From Spirosoma arboris (GTDB taxonomy: Bacteria; Bacteroidota; Bacteroidia; Cytophagales; Spirosomataceae), in the NCBI RefSeq assembly GCF_009754945.1, contig NZ_WPIN01000004.1:682001-746000 (forward strand): a stretch of DNA of 64,000 nt, in the 5' to 3' direction. The notes beneath the pieces are model-generated. The model was not told the origin of the DNA, made no database searches, and saw only the letters and a program-made list of their open reading frames with translations. The first letter of the stretch is position 1; each line of letters opens with the position of its first letter. Below are positions 8,478-17,522 of the stretch, piece after piece. A program made the translations under genes and the position numbers.

Positions 8478-9302
8478 TTAAAGGTTAATTAACTCTTTTA
8501 GCTGAAGTAATACTTCTGGTCGCAGAAAAATCTCGTGTCCCTGATTCGCCAATGTCACTGTCTTGACCGATATGCCCTTGTTGCGGAGTAGAGTGGCGTA
8601 GCGGTACGTATAAGTGGGCAATGCAATTGAATCAATACTCCCTGTTACCAAGGTGATCTGAGTTGAAGGACTAACCTGATGCACCAGTTCAATGGGCGAT
8701 AAACGCTCAACCGGTATACGCCAAAGTAAATTGTTTTGTTGATCAGCCATGTGCCTCCGAAAGGCGTCAACATCACAGGGGCAGCTTACTAACAAGGTTG
8801 CCTGAACTAAATCTGGATATTGACTCATTACATCAGCAGTAATGACCGCTCCGCCCGAGTGACCTGCCACTACGATTTTGCGGGGGTGATAGCGTTTCTT
8901 TAAGTCCTGGATAGTTAAGACTACTGCCTTAATAATGGATGGGGTATAATTATCACTTGTTGTCCAGCCGCGTTGACCCGCTGAGTGATGCCCCTCCAGG
9001 TCAGTATAACCTGGCCGAAGCAAACCCACGGCTACCACATTATTATTTTGTTGGGCTCCTTGTTGAGCTAGTTTATATTGATAAGTGGGCTTATTGAAAG
9101 GGGCATCCCCGTGCAAAACCACTACCAGAATGGGATTCTGAGTTAGCTGAGGACTTGAATAGGCTTGCCCGTATAGTACTGAGGATTGACTACCGCTACC
9201 TAAGCCCAGCCAGTAGATCAGTGCGAATGAACTAACCAGTACCACCAGCCCAATAGCTATCCAGATAAAAAGTGAGCGTTTAATTTTTGTCAGGAGGGCC
9301 AT
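8478..9302 (-). CDS. Membrane-anchored alpha/beta hydrolase
   Basis: This 274-residue protein has a single N-terminal membrane anchor (about 12-34) followed by an alpha/beta hydrolase fold. The oxyanion region is VVVLHGDAP, the nucleophile is Ser149 in AGHSGGA, and the probable catalytic His is in NQGHEIFL near the end. The pair Cys-Pro-Cys (SCPCDVD) after the nucleophile strand is unusual. It converges with the esterase gene upstream. The orientation of the anchor suggests a periplasmic catalytic domain. The substrate cannot be named. Confidence 0.8.
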   Translation of the reverse strand: MALLTKIKRSLFIWIAIGLVVLVSSFALIYWLGLGSGSQSSVLYGQAYSSPQLTQNPILVVVLHGDAPFNKPTYQYKLAQQGAQQNNNVVAVGLLRPGYTDLEGHHSAGQRGWTTSDNYTPSIIKAVVLTIQDLKKRYHPRKIVVAGHSGGAVITADVMSQYPDLVQATLLVSCPCDVDAFRRHMADQQNNLLWRIPVERLSPIELVHQVSPSTQITLVTGSIDSIALPTYTYRYATLLRNKGISVKTVTLANQGHEIFLRPEVLLQLKELINL

Positions 9303-9360
9303 ATGTTTGCCAAAATGAATGACGAATAGTCAAAGAGAATTGAATGTCTATTCTAAGACT

Positions 9361-9414
9361 ATTCATTAGAGTGAGTCAAGTTAGCTAATTCCAACTTGGC
9401 TCACTTTAATGAAT
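9361..9414. repeat. 22-bp inverted repeat
   Basis: Arms at 9361-9382 and 9393-9414 match at 20 of 22 positions, with both mismatches compatible with G-U pairs on one strand. It lies about 60 bases upstream of the minus-strand hydrolase start and could be a hairpin or an operator. Confidence 0.7.
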
Positions 9415-9562
9415 AATCTCTCCTTACCCAATGGTCCCAATCGAGACATTTGCCTGGAAACGCTGGTCTCACTTGGGGCTGGCGTTTTTCTTGTGACGCT
9501 CACTATCTCTTTGTAGTCTAATCAGCGATTGCCATGCTGCAATCAGTTAACGGTAGGTCTTC

Positions 9563-9593
9563 AACGCTGGCACTGGTAGGGCCAGCGTTTTTT
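9563..9593 (+). terminator. Rho-independent terminator-like hairpin
   Basis: AACGCTGGC (9563-9571) pairs perfectly with GCCAGCGTT (9581-9589), and a T run ends at 9593. No plus-strand gene is recognised just upstream, so it may end a small RNA or be left from a lost gene. Confidence 0.7.
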
Positions 9594-9674
9594 AATAGTA
9601 AAACCGCTTGGCAACAACCTTTTACACCAAAAGTTGTGTACCCCTCAGGTACATATTGGTGTGGATTAGAATGA

Positions 9675-9706
9675 AATGCCGACCCGGATCGAGTCGGCAT
9701 TTTTTT
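9675..9706 (+). terminator. Rho-independent terminator-like hairpin
   Basis: ATGCCGAC (9676-9683) pairs with GTCGGCAT (9693-9700) and is followed by seven T residues. A further perfect hairpin, CAGCCGACA/TGTCGGCTG, lies at 9715-9742. Together with the hairpins at 9361 and 9563 the gap holds four stem-loops in 400 bases. Confidence 0.75.
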
Positions 9707-9913
9707 AGCATAAACAGCCGACACCTAAGCAGATGTCGGCTGTATAAACTTTAGATTATCACTGACTTTCTATTACACAGGAAGCAAATGGTTTGTTGCC
9801 GAAAGTGAGGGAATGGAAAAAGGCTAAACCAGATAGAAGAGGCTTTCTGACCCTGATTGACATCAAAACAGCTGCGCTTTATGACCTATCCCAGATAGTC
9901 ATTGTAAAAAAAT

Positions 9914-10303
9914 CTATTCAACAACTAAACGCAATACCACCGGCACCACTGGGTAAACCGTCGTCTTGCCATCCAGATCAGTCTGAGTCAGACGATAGTA
10001 GCTAGTACCCTGATAGGGAGTGAAATCGGCCAGGTGGTAGTTCTTTAGCGCATTACTGTTGGCTCCTAAATCGGTTACTTCGCCCACTTTATCAAAGGTT
10101 TTCAACTCTTTACTTCGCTCGACCAAAAAACTCTTGTTGTTATTTTCAAGAGAGGTTGTGCAGGCTAGTGAAACCGTATGATCTGCCTGTGCTTTTGCCG
10201 TAAAGGACACCAGTGATACAGGTAAGGCACCTGCTATCACAGTCACCGGGGTACTAGCATTATCATCACAACTGTCTTTTGATAAAACGAGCCCTATCGT
10301 CAC
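9914..10303 (-). pseudogene. C-terminal fragment of a secreted surface protein
   Basis: The frame encodes about 129 residues from a GTG at 10303 and has no signal peptide. The text PVSLVSFTAKAQADHTVSLA...FLVERSKELKTF...GTSYYRLTQTDLDGK is the fibronectin-III-like tail segment found at the end of large secreted Bacteroidota proteins. The usual Trp of the 'L-x-W-x-T' strand is Cys here. The frame opens only at about 10337, overlapping the end of the fibre-like gene, and lacks everything that should precede this module. A decayed or recombined gene tail is the best reading. Confidence 0.65.
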
Positions 10304-10329
10304 AGATGGGACTGCTAAGCTTATTACGT

Positions 10330-11562
10330 CTACTTCTTTTCTACTAATTGTCTGACCAATTGTTTAAGCTGGTCAATTTCTTTTTGCTGTTGAATGCTAT
10401 ACAAGGTCAATTCCTCAACCTTTTCCAATAGGGTCGCATTCATTTTGACTAAATCTACTCCTTGATTGACGACCTCGTCTGCGGAGGGTACACCAGGTAA
10501 ATGACCATGCTGATCAATATAATCGGCTACCGAGCCCAGCGGACGTAGTTGATAGGCAGCTGAAAAGACCTTGTCACTCCACTCATTGGCGTTGTTGATG
10601 CGTAATTGGTATCGGGCCTTGATTATATCGCCATGCTCATTGACAGTTAAGAACTGATCAGTAGTCTGAGCCGTCCGATGCTGACTAGTTAGATTGGTTA
10701 ACCGTATCCCGCTAGTCCCTGACGCTTCGCTAACGACTTCCAGTCGTGATTTAGGGGCTGAGGTGCCGATTCCCACATTGGCGTTGTTACCCAGGATAAA
10801 GGCGTTACTGATGGCTACTCGCGAACCAGCACCGATGGCCGTCGCGTTGTAGAGCCCATCTTCGGCTTGGCTATTATAGCCCATGAGGACGTTTTCACTG
10901 CCGTCTGTCACTGCCGTGCCAGAGTTGGGTCCAATTATAATGTTGTTGTTACCTGTCGTCACGCTTCGGCCAGCTTGATAACCCACAAAGGTGTTAGCCG
11001 ATGCAGTAACGTTAAAGCCTGCCTGATAGCCAATAAAGGTGTTTTGTGAACCTATCGTGTTTATATAGCCTGCCTTAGACCCCACAAAGATGTTACCCGA
11101 GACGGTGTTATAAAACCCAGCCGAATCTCCTATCATGACGTTATTATTGCCAGTATTGTTATTGTACAAAGCGTTCATACCCACAGCCGTATTGGCATAG
11201 CCAGTCTTAATCATGGCACCGGCATAAGACCCTACAAAACTGTTATTGAAGCCAGAAGTATTTAGAGAACCGGAGTAAGCACCTAGATAACTATTAAAAT
11301 TTCCGGTGGAATTGACGAAGCCCGCTGAATAACCTACGTAACTATTGTAATTACCGGTGGTAGTATTACGACCCGCATCATAGCCTAGTATACTGTTGCC
11401 AGAACCGATTGTGATATTGAGCCCTGCTTGGGAACCAACGAGCGCGTTATAATAACCAGGTGAGTATGCGTTACTAGAATTGGCAACATAGTCGGTTGGT
11501 GGGAATTGAGCAAGTAAATGAGGACTTACTAGAATTAGGAACAGGTACAGGCATTGTTTCAT
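10330..11562 (-). CDS. Secreted fibre-like repeat protein (tail-fibre/YadA-head-like repeats)
   Basis: The start is placed at 11562, where MKQCLYLFLILVSPHLLAQ gives a good signal peptide; an upstream in-frame start adds 22 unlikely residues. The mature protein (about 410 residues in all) has roughly ten repeats of about 24 residues in the pattern NTTGNxNSxVGYxAGxxN, like the beta-roll heads of trimeric adhesins. After NVGIGTSAPKSRLEVVS comes a conserved module with GHLPGVPSADEVV and LLEKVEELTLY, then a C-terminal coiled coil ending QLKQLVRQLVEKK. The module is common in Bacteroidota 'tail fibre/TMF family' proteins. Trimerisation and a surface role are inferred. A longer paralogue lies at 48854-50398. 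Confidence 0.8.
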   Translation of the reverse strand: MKQCLYLFLILVSPHLLAQFPPTDYVANSSNAYSPGYYNALVGSQAGLNITIGSGNSILGYDAGRNTTTGNYNSYVGYSAGFVNSTGNFNSYLGAYSGSLNTSGFNNSFVGSYAGAMIKTGYANTAVGMNALYNNNTGNNNVMIGDSAGFYNTVSGNIFVGSKAGYINTIGSQNTFIGYQAGFNVTASANTFVGYQAGRSVTTGNNNIIIGPNSGTAVTDGSENVLMGYNSQAEDGLYNATAIGAGSRVAISNAFILGNNANVGIGTSAPKSRLEVVSEASGTSGIRLTNLTSQHRTAQTTDQFLTVNEHGDIIKARYQLRINNANEWSDKVFSAAYQLRPLGSVADYIDQHGHLPGVPSADEVVNQGVDLVKMNATLLEKVEELTLYSIQQQKEIDQLKQLVRQLVEKK

Positions 11563-12058
11563 TGGTAGTAGATGGACTGTAGTTAAGTAATAAGTACAAT
11601 TATATATGCATCTTAATGCAAGAGTCAAACCAGACCACTAAAGTTGCGTTAGTGATAGGTTAACTTTTTGTACCAAACTAAGCCACAAAAAACGGTCCCA
11701 CCTATAAATTTCTTGTAAAAACACCCTTTTTGCCGGCTATACGTCGTCAGTCGAAAGTGGACAAATGCGAGTGGAAAATAGCTGATTTGCTACACCAGGT
11801 GAACGATAAGCACCCAAGCCTGATACCCAACTAACAAGCCACTAGACAAGTTTTGGCAGAACGCCAAGCGATACTTCGACTAAACCATATCACTTTTCAG
11901 TTGACATGGCAAAAATATGCGTTCAGACATCTTTTCAGGTAATCTGGATAAACCATAAAGCAAAACAGGTAACGGCAGGTTTGTTTTGACACCAATAACT
12001 GGGTTCAATAGGGAGTCTGGCTGAACGAACCCTGTTTGATACTATTTTCTTTTGATTT
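11563..12058. other. Intergenic region with a possible decayed coding stretch
   Basis: No intact gene. From about 11730 to 11942 one plus-strand frame reads like protein (SKVDKCEWKIADLLHQVNDK) with a single internal stop near 11834, then continues to TAA at 11940. I do not recognise it; a decayed gene fragment is possible but unproven. Confidence 0.25.
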
Positions 12059-12526
12059 ATGGCACTGAAAACAACCCAATTTATCCAAACCCTGCTGTTA
12101 TGCATTATTGCCGGGCAGGCTTTTTTTTTCCTGATAGGAGGCACTGCTGGCCTGAAAAATGTATCGGCCAGTACGTTCATCGAACAACGAAAAGCAATTG
12201 ACTTAGTGATCGGCCCTTACCTGAAAGTGATCTATTTAATTAGTGTATTAGTCAGTACAGTGGTGCTGATATTGCTTCGTCAGCAGGTTGGGTCATTTTC
12301 GTTTCTGCTCTCAACAGGAATCTTAGTCCTTATCCTCATTGATCTGACCATTGCCTTAAAGGGCAATATTCCCCTGAATCAATTGATACAAAGTTGGTCA
12401 CTAACCGACTATCCGGCTAATTGGGCTACGATACGTGATCAATGGCTGGCGTATATGTACTGGCGTGAGGCATGCAGCATTACCGCTCTGTTGTGTGCGT
12501 TGTTGGGTGTATATTTTCAGATTTAG
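12059..12526 (+). CDS. DUF1772-like integral membrane protein
   Basis: This 155-residue protein has four hydrophobic helices at about 9-28, 52-74, 80-99 and 133-153. The segment GNIPLNQLIQSW followed by W-x-x-x-R-x-x-W (WATIRDQWLAYMYWR) fits the DUF1772/anthrone-oxygenase-like family, whose members have the same four-helix plan and 'N-x-P-x-N' motif. It is a single gene in the plus direction. Activity in bacteria is not established. Confidence 0.7.
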   Translation: MALKTTQFIQTLLLCIIAGQAFFFLIGGTAGLKNVSASTFIEQRKAIDLVIGPYLKVIYLISVLVSTVVLILLRQQVGSFSFLLSTGILVLILIDLTIALKGNIPLNQLIQSWSLTDYPANWATIRDQWLAYMYWREACSITALLCALLGVYFQI

Positions 12527-12801
12527 CGCATCAGTTCTCCGATTAGTGCTTTAATATGTGAACTAGTTCACACCGCATGTGCCCCTCCTTAATGATTCAT
12601 ATGGTTTACTCCCTAATCGCCAATGAGTTGCAGCGGGTATGGCTCAGGAAGAACAGGATGATCACATGCAGAAGGGTAATGCCCTTTCCTTGTTTGTATC
12701 ATTTGTTCAATAGACAATGGCTTGTTTATCGCGTACTCCGCCATATTCCTTAAAATTGATTTTCTTACTGGCTATTGTCAGCATGGCTCAATTCGGTGTA
12801 A

Positions 12802-13545
12802 TCAACGTTCAAAAAACTCAATGTTTGCCCGGTAAAATCCACCTGATTCAGGGTTGAACTCCATGCTGATGGCTCCATTCGACGCACTGATTTCACCGGT
12901 ATCTTTATTTTTTAAAGCCAGTAGTCGGGCCGTACCACCCGAGGGTTTGTGAACTGCTTTGACACTGTATTTACCAAGTGGTAAATCCTCCAGATACTGG
13001 ACACTGGCATTGGCGGGTTTCAGTACAATTGGCCCACCTGGTACGCTTCCGTCGATAAGCTCCGAAGCAGTGAAGGTGAATTCGACTTCGTTCTTAGGAA
13101 TATTCGTCTCGCCCTGATAAAGACCAATGTAGCCACCAAAATAGCCCTGTAGCGGAACGGGTTTACTACCTGATAACACCCAGCTAAAATCAATAATGGG
13201 ACTGTCATCGACCGAAAAACTATCTGCGTTGCCTGGTTTGAGCTGGATTTCATAGGTTTTGCCCGCGTACTGTTTGTCGAAGGTAGCGTAGATTCGGTAG
13301 GCACCGTAATCCATTTTTATGCGATAGTGACCCTTATTATCTGTGTGCGCAGATGCGCCACTTGAGTATGGGCCCGTGCTGCTAATGAATACGAAGGCCC
13401 CTTCAATGGGCTTACCTTTTGTATCCGTTACAGTGCCCGAGACATAACCTTTTTGTGGGCTAATGTCTCTACTGCCTGCATCGGGCTTGCAGGCCAGCAC
13501 CAACAAGCTGAACAGGGCGGTAAAGAGAATAAGGTGTTTTTTCAT
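12802..13545 (-). CDS. Carboxypeptidase-regulatory-like lipoprotein
   Basis: The start is set at 13545, giving MKKHLILFTALFSLLVLAC, a lipoprotein signal with Cys19; the longer frame from 13569 adds eight residues ahead of it. The mature protein starts with a carboxypeptidase regulatory-like domain (YVSGTVTDTKGKPIEGAFVFISS...GHYRIKMDYGAYRIYA). A second beta-rich region contains FSWVLSGSKPVPLQGYFGG and VEFTFTASELIDGS. It is clearly paralogous to the plus-strand lipoprotein at 17523-18293, which has FQWKLSGEKP...FYGG and IDFTFTPVGPLIDGT at the same places. It is the last gene of a three-gene minus-strand run. Confidence 0.8.
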   Translation of the reverse strand: MKKHLILFTALFSLLVLACKPDAGSRDISPQKGYVSGTVTDTKGKPIEGAFVFISSTGPYSSGASAHTDNKGHYRIKMDYGAYRIYATFDKQYAGKTYEIQLKPGNADSFSVDDSPIIDFSWVLSGSKPVPLQGYFGGYIGLYQGETNIPKNEVEFTFTASELIDGSVPGGPIVLKPANASVQYLEDLPLGKYSVKAVHKPSGGTARLLALKNKDTGEISASNGAISMEFNPESGGFYRANIEFFER

Positions 13546-13585
13546 GACAAAAGCTAGTGTAGAATCCATTTTTATCCTGTATGAG

Positions 13586-13972
13586 CTAGATGAGTTGAAT
13601 AGTTCTGGTGGTTGATAGGGGTGTAATTATCAACTCTTTCGAGATTAGTTGACTGCCAATGCTAATCGCAACATGATAAGTGCCATCTCCAAAGTCAGAT
13701 AAGTCAAATGCCTGGCTAATCGTCGTCTGGCGTGAATCGAGTGAGGTATTATAGAGAACCTCCTCTTCATTCAGAATCTGAAGGGTCGTGCAGACCGTTT
13801 GTTGCGCCAGTGCCAACCAAAGTTTTCCGGTAATCGCTGATACCCAGAGTGCCATATCGGGAGTGGAGACAAATGCGGATATCTCGGCGACTTGTATTCG
13901 ATTTGAGCAAGTATTGGTGAATGAAGCCATCGTGAGTAGGCCGCAGGTTGTGAATGAGAGGAGTTTATTCAT
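13586..13972 (-). CDS. Small secreted hypothetical protein
   Basis: This 128-residue protein begins with MNKLLSFTTCGLLTMASFTNTCS, a signal peptide that may be a lipoprotein signal. The rest is beta-rich: LWVSAITGKLWLALAQQ, VLYNTSLDSRQTTISQAFDLSDFGDGTYHVAIS, then a basic-polar tail. The 'F-D-L-S-D-F-G-D-G-T-Y' pattern resembles the Ig-like end domains of Bacteroidota DUF3244 or sorting-tail proteins. Its ATG overlaps the stop of the upstream SRPBCC gene (ATGA at 13969-13972), so the two are translationally coupled. Confidence 0.65.
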   Translation of the reverse strand: MNKLLSFTTCGLLTMASFTNTCSNRIQVAEISAFVSTPDMALWVSAITGKLWLALAQQTVCTTLQILNEEEVLYNTSLDSRQTTISQAFDLSDFGDGTYHVAISIGSQLISKELIITPLSTTRTIQLI

Positions 13973-14415
13973 TGAATTAGCTGGCCAGTTTCGAGTTGTA
14001 GTTTGAGCTTGGATAAGTCGCTGGTCATTTGCTGGCGAAACAGATAGCCAACAATGGGAGAGAGTAAGGCCAAAATGCCAGTCGGCTCCAGATTCAATTC
14101 GTAGGTAAAGCGAGTACCTGTGGGGTGCTTTTCAAACAGCCGCTGGCCCCATGCCTTGACAGGACCTTCAACTGACCGAAATGCTGTTCGGCGGTTTGTT
14201 TCGGCAGCAATTACGTTGGCGGTGGTAACCGTTCGGCTACCCATAAACGTCATTACTTCCCGCGTTTCCATACCAATTCTGGCAGTACCGGAGGTGTTCT
14301 GCTGCATGTCCACAACGCCAGTACGCCAGTGGATATCATTTTCGTAACAACCTAGGAAGTCGTAAACATCAGCTACAGATCGCTGAATAACCGTTGAGAG
14401 TCGGATAGTAATCAT
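13969..14415 (-). CDS. SRPBCC (START/polyketide-cyclase-like) family protein
   Basis: This 148-residue protein shows the SRPBCC pattern: MITIRLSTVIQRSVADVYDFLGCYEND at the start, an acidic or basic strand set in the middle, and a long C-terminal helix (RQQMTSDLSKLKLQLE). The fold makes a hydrophobic pocket for lipids or aromatic ligands, but the ligand cannot be told from sequence. It is the first gene of the three-gene minus-strand run and overlaps the next gene by four bases. Confidence 0.75.
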   Translation of the reverse strand: MITIRLSTVIQRSVADVYDFLGCYENDIHWRTGVVDMQQNTSGTARIGMETREVMTFMGSRTVTTANVIAAETNRRTAFRSVEGPVKAWGQRLFEKHPTGTRFTYELNLEPTGILALLSPIVGYLFRQQMTSDLSKLKLQLETGQLIQ

Positions 14416-14707
14416 AAAATTAAAAAAGAAAAGCCCAAAATTGAGCGTTGATGTAATCGAATGCTGAAGTGCCTTTCTTCCGCCTAAACTTGGTTACCGC
14501 TGGTTTTCGGATAAACTACCGGTATGTCCAGTATACTATATTGATCCTTGTTCTGGAGTAATGATCCATCTAATCAGGCTGAAGGTTCTATTTCAACGAT
14601 TGATGCCTGACCTCTGGTCATTTCATGCTCACCCGGTGAGGCCAGTTCGAAAGATGTTTGTAAGTCGAAAATCCTGGCGTGTTTAACCAGAATGGACTTA
14701 TTAGATT

Positions 14708-14866
14708 TTATCGGAATACAAGCCACCCATAGCCGTTGACCGTATACCAATATACGCTTAAAGCGGGATGTTCATCCCAATTGGAGGTTTCCCCTCCATT
14801 GACAGTATCTGGATATTTGCACCCTACAAGTAGGAAGGCTATTATAATAAGATGTTTATGATACAT
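14708..14866 (-). CDS. Possible very small lipoprotein (52 residues)
   Basis: Starting at ATG 14866, the frame gives MYHKHLIIIAFLLVGC, a compact lipoprotein signal with LVGC. A 36-residue polar/aromatic tail follows (GETSNWDEHPALSVYWYTVNGYGW). An upstream in-frame start is possible but spoils the signal peptide. No family is recognised; the signal is the only evidence that it is real. Confidence 0.4.
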   Translation of the reverse strand: MYHKHLIIIAFLLVGCKYPDTVNGGETSNWDEHPALSVYWYTVNGYGWLVFR

Positions 14867-15374
14867 AGTATTACTAGTAAACAAGTGAACCAGGATTTTG
14901 AGTTGAATGGCATCCATAATTCGCGCCGACTAGACCGATCAGTCAAACGTTAAGGCAAAGCAACACGGAAGTAGTGAGTTGGTTAGAAGCGATTATCCGA
15001 ACTGGTGCAACCAGTATTTGAAAATATATTCTTATGGGGTCAATAGGCCGTGTTTTGCTTATAGCTAATGACTAATACAAATCAATCTTGCTGGTAGATG
15101 CCTGAAAGGCTGATTTGACTAGCGATTAGTGATGCTAGCTGTTTTCCATCCAGACGACACCTATAAAAAAAGTCCATTCAGACGAGCTATAGGCAGATGA
15201 CCCGGCGAAACGTCAATTTTACCCGCTTAGCCTACAGGTTTACATAATCACTAATCCATTTCGGATAATCCACAACGGCTCAACGGTTGCCTGCTCCTTT
15301 TTTTGCAGTATAAATCGGTTAACTAATTGACTGATAAGAAACTATATCCGTTTCATTTATTTAAATCTCAGTAT
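14867..15374. other. Intergenic region without recognised gene
   Basis: About 500 bases between a minus-strand and a plus-strand lipoprotein gene. I see no protein-like frame, tRNA or clear terminator. It presumably holds the promoter of the plus-strand lipoprotein. Confidence 0.5.
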
Positions 15375-15860
15375 ATGAACTTGTCGTTGACACGTCCCTT
15401 GTATGGCCTGACACTGGGCCTGCTCTTATTCACTACGTCCTGCAAAACCGATCCTGATCCAGTCCCGTCTGGTCCACCCTTTGTCGGCAAAACCTACCAG
15501 TTGGATACCTTTACCTTAGATCCTGCTATTGATCTCGATGGAGACAAAAAACCAGATACCGATTTAACCATTCTGATGGCATCTTGTGAGTTAGATAATA
15601 CCGTTAGGTTTGATACCGGCGGCAAAATCACTGTGGGTTTTGGAGCGTCGAAATGCCCGGACGACGACCCCAATGATCTGAATGGGGGAACGTGGATCTA
15701 CGATGAATCCCGGAGTGTCCTAAAAATTACCGACCGGGATGACCCCACTATACAGACCGAATGGGAAGTGACATCAGCTGGTGCGTCAATTAAAACGATT
15801 AGCCGATTTGAGGAAAGTGGGGTAACCTATACCGGCACCATGATCTGGAAAGCCGTCTAG
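15375..15860 (+). CDS. Lipocalin-like lipoprotein
   Basis: The start is set at 15375 because MNLSLTRPLYGLTLGLLLFTTSC is a normal lipoprotein signal (lipobox TTSC); the frame opens 48 bases earlier. The mature protein of about 140 residues has a small-barrel pattern with TYQLDTFTLDPAIDLDGDKKPDTD, GGTWIYDESRSVLKIT and a final TGTMIWKAV strand. This resembles Bacteroidota lipocalin-like lipoproteins (DUF5004-type). The Asp-rich IDLDGDKKPDTD loop looks like an EF-hand-like calcium site, which is inference. It is followed by a PKD/beta-helix lipoprotein on the same strand. Confidence 0.65.
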   Translation: MNLSLTRPLYGLTLGLLLFTTSCKTDPDPVPSGPPFVGKTYQLDTFTLDPAIDLDGDKKPDTDLTILMASCELDNTVRFDTGGKITVGFGASKCPDDDPNDLNGGTWIYDESRSVLKITDRDDPTIQTEWEVTSAGASIKTISRFEESGVTYTGTMIWKAV

Positions 15861-16027
15861 TCATAGCACCGGTGAAATCATTGATTTGGTTAGGTCTGCT
15901 AAGCGGTTGTCTGAAAGGAAGCTTCTGCTGAAGTGGCCGTTGCGCCCTCGAACATCGTTCCCATAGGCTGGCCTTCGCCTGTATAATTACCCCTTCTAAT
16001 TTTTACCCCTTATTATTAATTAGACAA

Positions 16028-17509
16028 ATGGTACTCAACAGATTTCTGGTAGCCGTAATCGCGGTTACCTTACTCGTATCGGGCTGTAAAAAAGATCCCG
16101 ATCCTACTCCAACTAGTACACCCGGTACGCTGACCGCTAATGCTGGCCTAAACCAAACGGCTCAGGTTGGTATCACAGTTACCCTGGATGGCAGTGCCTC
16201 CAAAGACAGCGACAATAAGCCCTTTACGTACCAGTGGTCTATTATCCAAAAACCCGCAGCCAGCACGGTAACGCTCGGTAATAGTGCAACTGCCAGGCCT
16301 TCGTTTGTGCCGGATCAGGCGGGGGAATATGCGTTTGAAGTAACGATTTCCAACGGTCAGAATAAGAGTAGCGATAAAGTCACGGTAATCGTCACACCTA
16401 CACAAGCCGCGCCCTTAAGTGAGCAAATTCGCGCCAACACTGTGCTGGAAGATCGTATTCAGGACCCGGCTTTCCCCGACTATGTAGTCGACAAGAAACT
16501 GGACGTCAAAGCCCAACTGACGCTCAAACCCGGAGTCGTGATTGCCTTCGCCCGGGATGCCCAGTTCAATGTAACCAACGATGGCGGTAGTCTGATAGCA
16601 CAGGGCGAAGCAGCCAAAAAAATCAGGCTGGTGGGGAAGGAAGCCGTTAAAGGCTCCTGGCAGGGTTTGTGGATCACCTCTGAAAGTAGCGCCAACGTGC
16701 TGGAAAACGTTGAGATCCTGCATGGGGGTGGACGGGATGTCTACATGGCTGTAAAGGCTGGACTTACCTTAAGCGGTAAGGCTCAACTCAGCCTGAAAAA
16801 CAGCCTTGTCAGCCAGTCGGATGGGTATGGGTTGCATGCCGGCGATGGAAGCACGTTACGAGAATTCGTCGCTAACACGTTTAGCAATAACACCGAATCG
16901 GGTGCTTACGTGTCTGCCGACAATGTAAAAACGCTGGATTCATTGTCTGTTTTTAGCAGTAATAACGGGCGCAATGTAATTGAGGTTCTTAAATCCAACC
17001 TATCCACTAAAACGACAGAAACGGTCTGGAAAGGATTTGCCGATAAAACTCCGTACCGGATCTTGACGAATCTGGGCGTTCAAACCGGACTACGATTAAA
17101 TCCCGGCGTAGTGCTTCAACTAAGTAGAGATGTTTCTATTCTAGTCGATAGTAAAGGCTATTTGACTGCCGTTGGCACTGCTACCAGACCAATAACGTTC
17201 GGTGGCGTTGAAGCCGGCGCTGGTCAATGGCGCGGATTGCACTTTAGTTATTCAGCTAGCTTGAATAATAAACTTGACTACGTCAACATCAGTGGAGGTG
17301 GCAGTAGCCAATTGGTTTCAGGTCAGAAAACGAACATTGCTATAAGTGGCTCGACGACCCGCTTTTCGATCAAAAATTCAGTAATCAGCCAAAGTGCAGG
17401 CTATGGGATTTTCACAACCTATGAGGCTAGAAATCAATTGAATGCCGATGCCGCCACGGCCAATAAATTTGAAAACAATGCCCAGGGATCCATTCTCATT
17501 GAAAAATAA
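16028..17509 (+). CDS. PKD-domain and right-handed beta-helix lipoprotein
   Basis: This 493-residue protein has a lipoprotein signal ending LLVSGC (Cys20) and a Thr/Pro linker. A PKD/REJ-like domain spans about 37-122 (ANAGLNQTAQVGITVTLDGSASKDSD...YQWSI...AGEYAFEVTISNG). The rest alternates KAQLTLKPGVVIAF, GSWQGLWI, NVLENVEILHGGG and SLKNSLVSQSDGYGLHA-type strands, which is the parallel beta-helix pattern. The helix block appears twice (about 135-290 and 315-490). Such lipoproteins are usually surface-exposed and may bind or cleave polysaccharide; no catalytic motif is evident. The next lipoprotein starts 13 bases downstream. Confidence 0.75.
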   Translation: MVLNRFLVAVIAVTLLVSGCKKDPDPTPTSTPGTLTANAGLNQTAQVGITVTLDGSASKDSDNKPFTYQWSIIQKPAASTVTLGNSATARPSFVPDQAGEYAFEVTISNGQNKSSDKVTVIVTPTQAAPLSEQIRANTVLEDRIQDPAFPDYVVDKKLDVKAQLTLKPGVVIAFARDAQFNVTNDGGSLIAQGEAAKKIRLVGKEAVKGSWQGLWITSESSANVLENVEILHGGGRDVYMAVKAGLTLSGKAQLSLKNSLVSQSDGYGLHAGDGSTLREFVANTFSNNTESGAYVSADNVKTLDSLSVFSSNNGRNVIEVLKSNLSTKTTETVWKGFADKTPYRILTNLGVQTGLRLNPGVVLQLSRDVSILVDSKGYLTAVGTATRPITFGGVEAGAGQWRGLHFSYSASLNNKLDYVNISGGGSSQLVSGQKTNIAISGSTTRFSIKNSVISQSAGYGIFTTYEARNQLNADAATANKFENNAQGSILIEK

Positions 17510-17522
17510 TCGGGAAGTAACG

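Noticed and set aside
9518-9724. 68-residue minus-strand frame in the hairpin region
   Set aside because: It is made of the hairpins themselves and has no protein-like features.
10330-11500. Regular 72-bp repeats resembling a CRISPR or satellite array
   Set aside because: The repeats keep one open reading frame and encode 24-residue units; spacing and sequence vary like protein repeats.
12600-12753. 50-residue plus-strand frame
   Set aside because: Basic, Trp-rich sequence with no motif, between two convergent genes; not supported.
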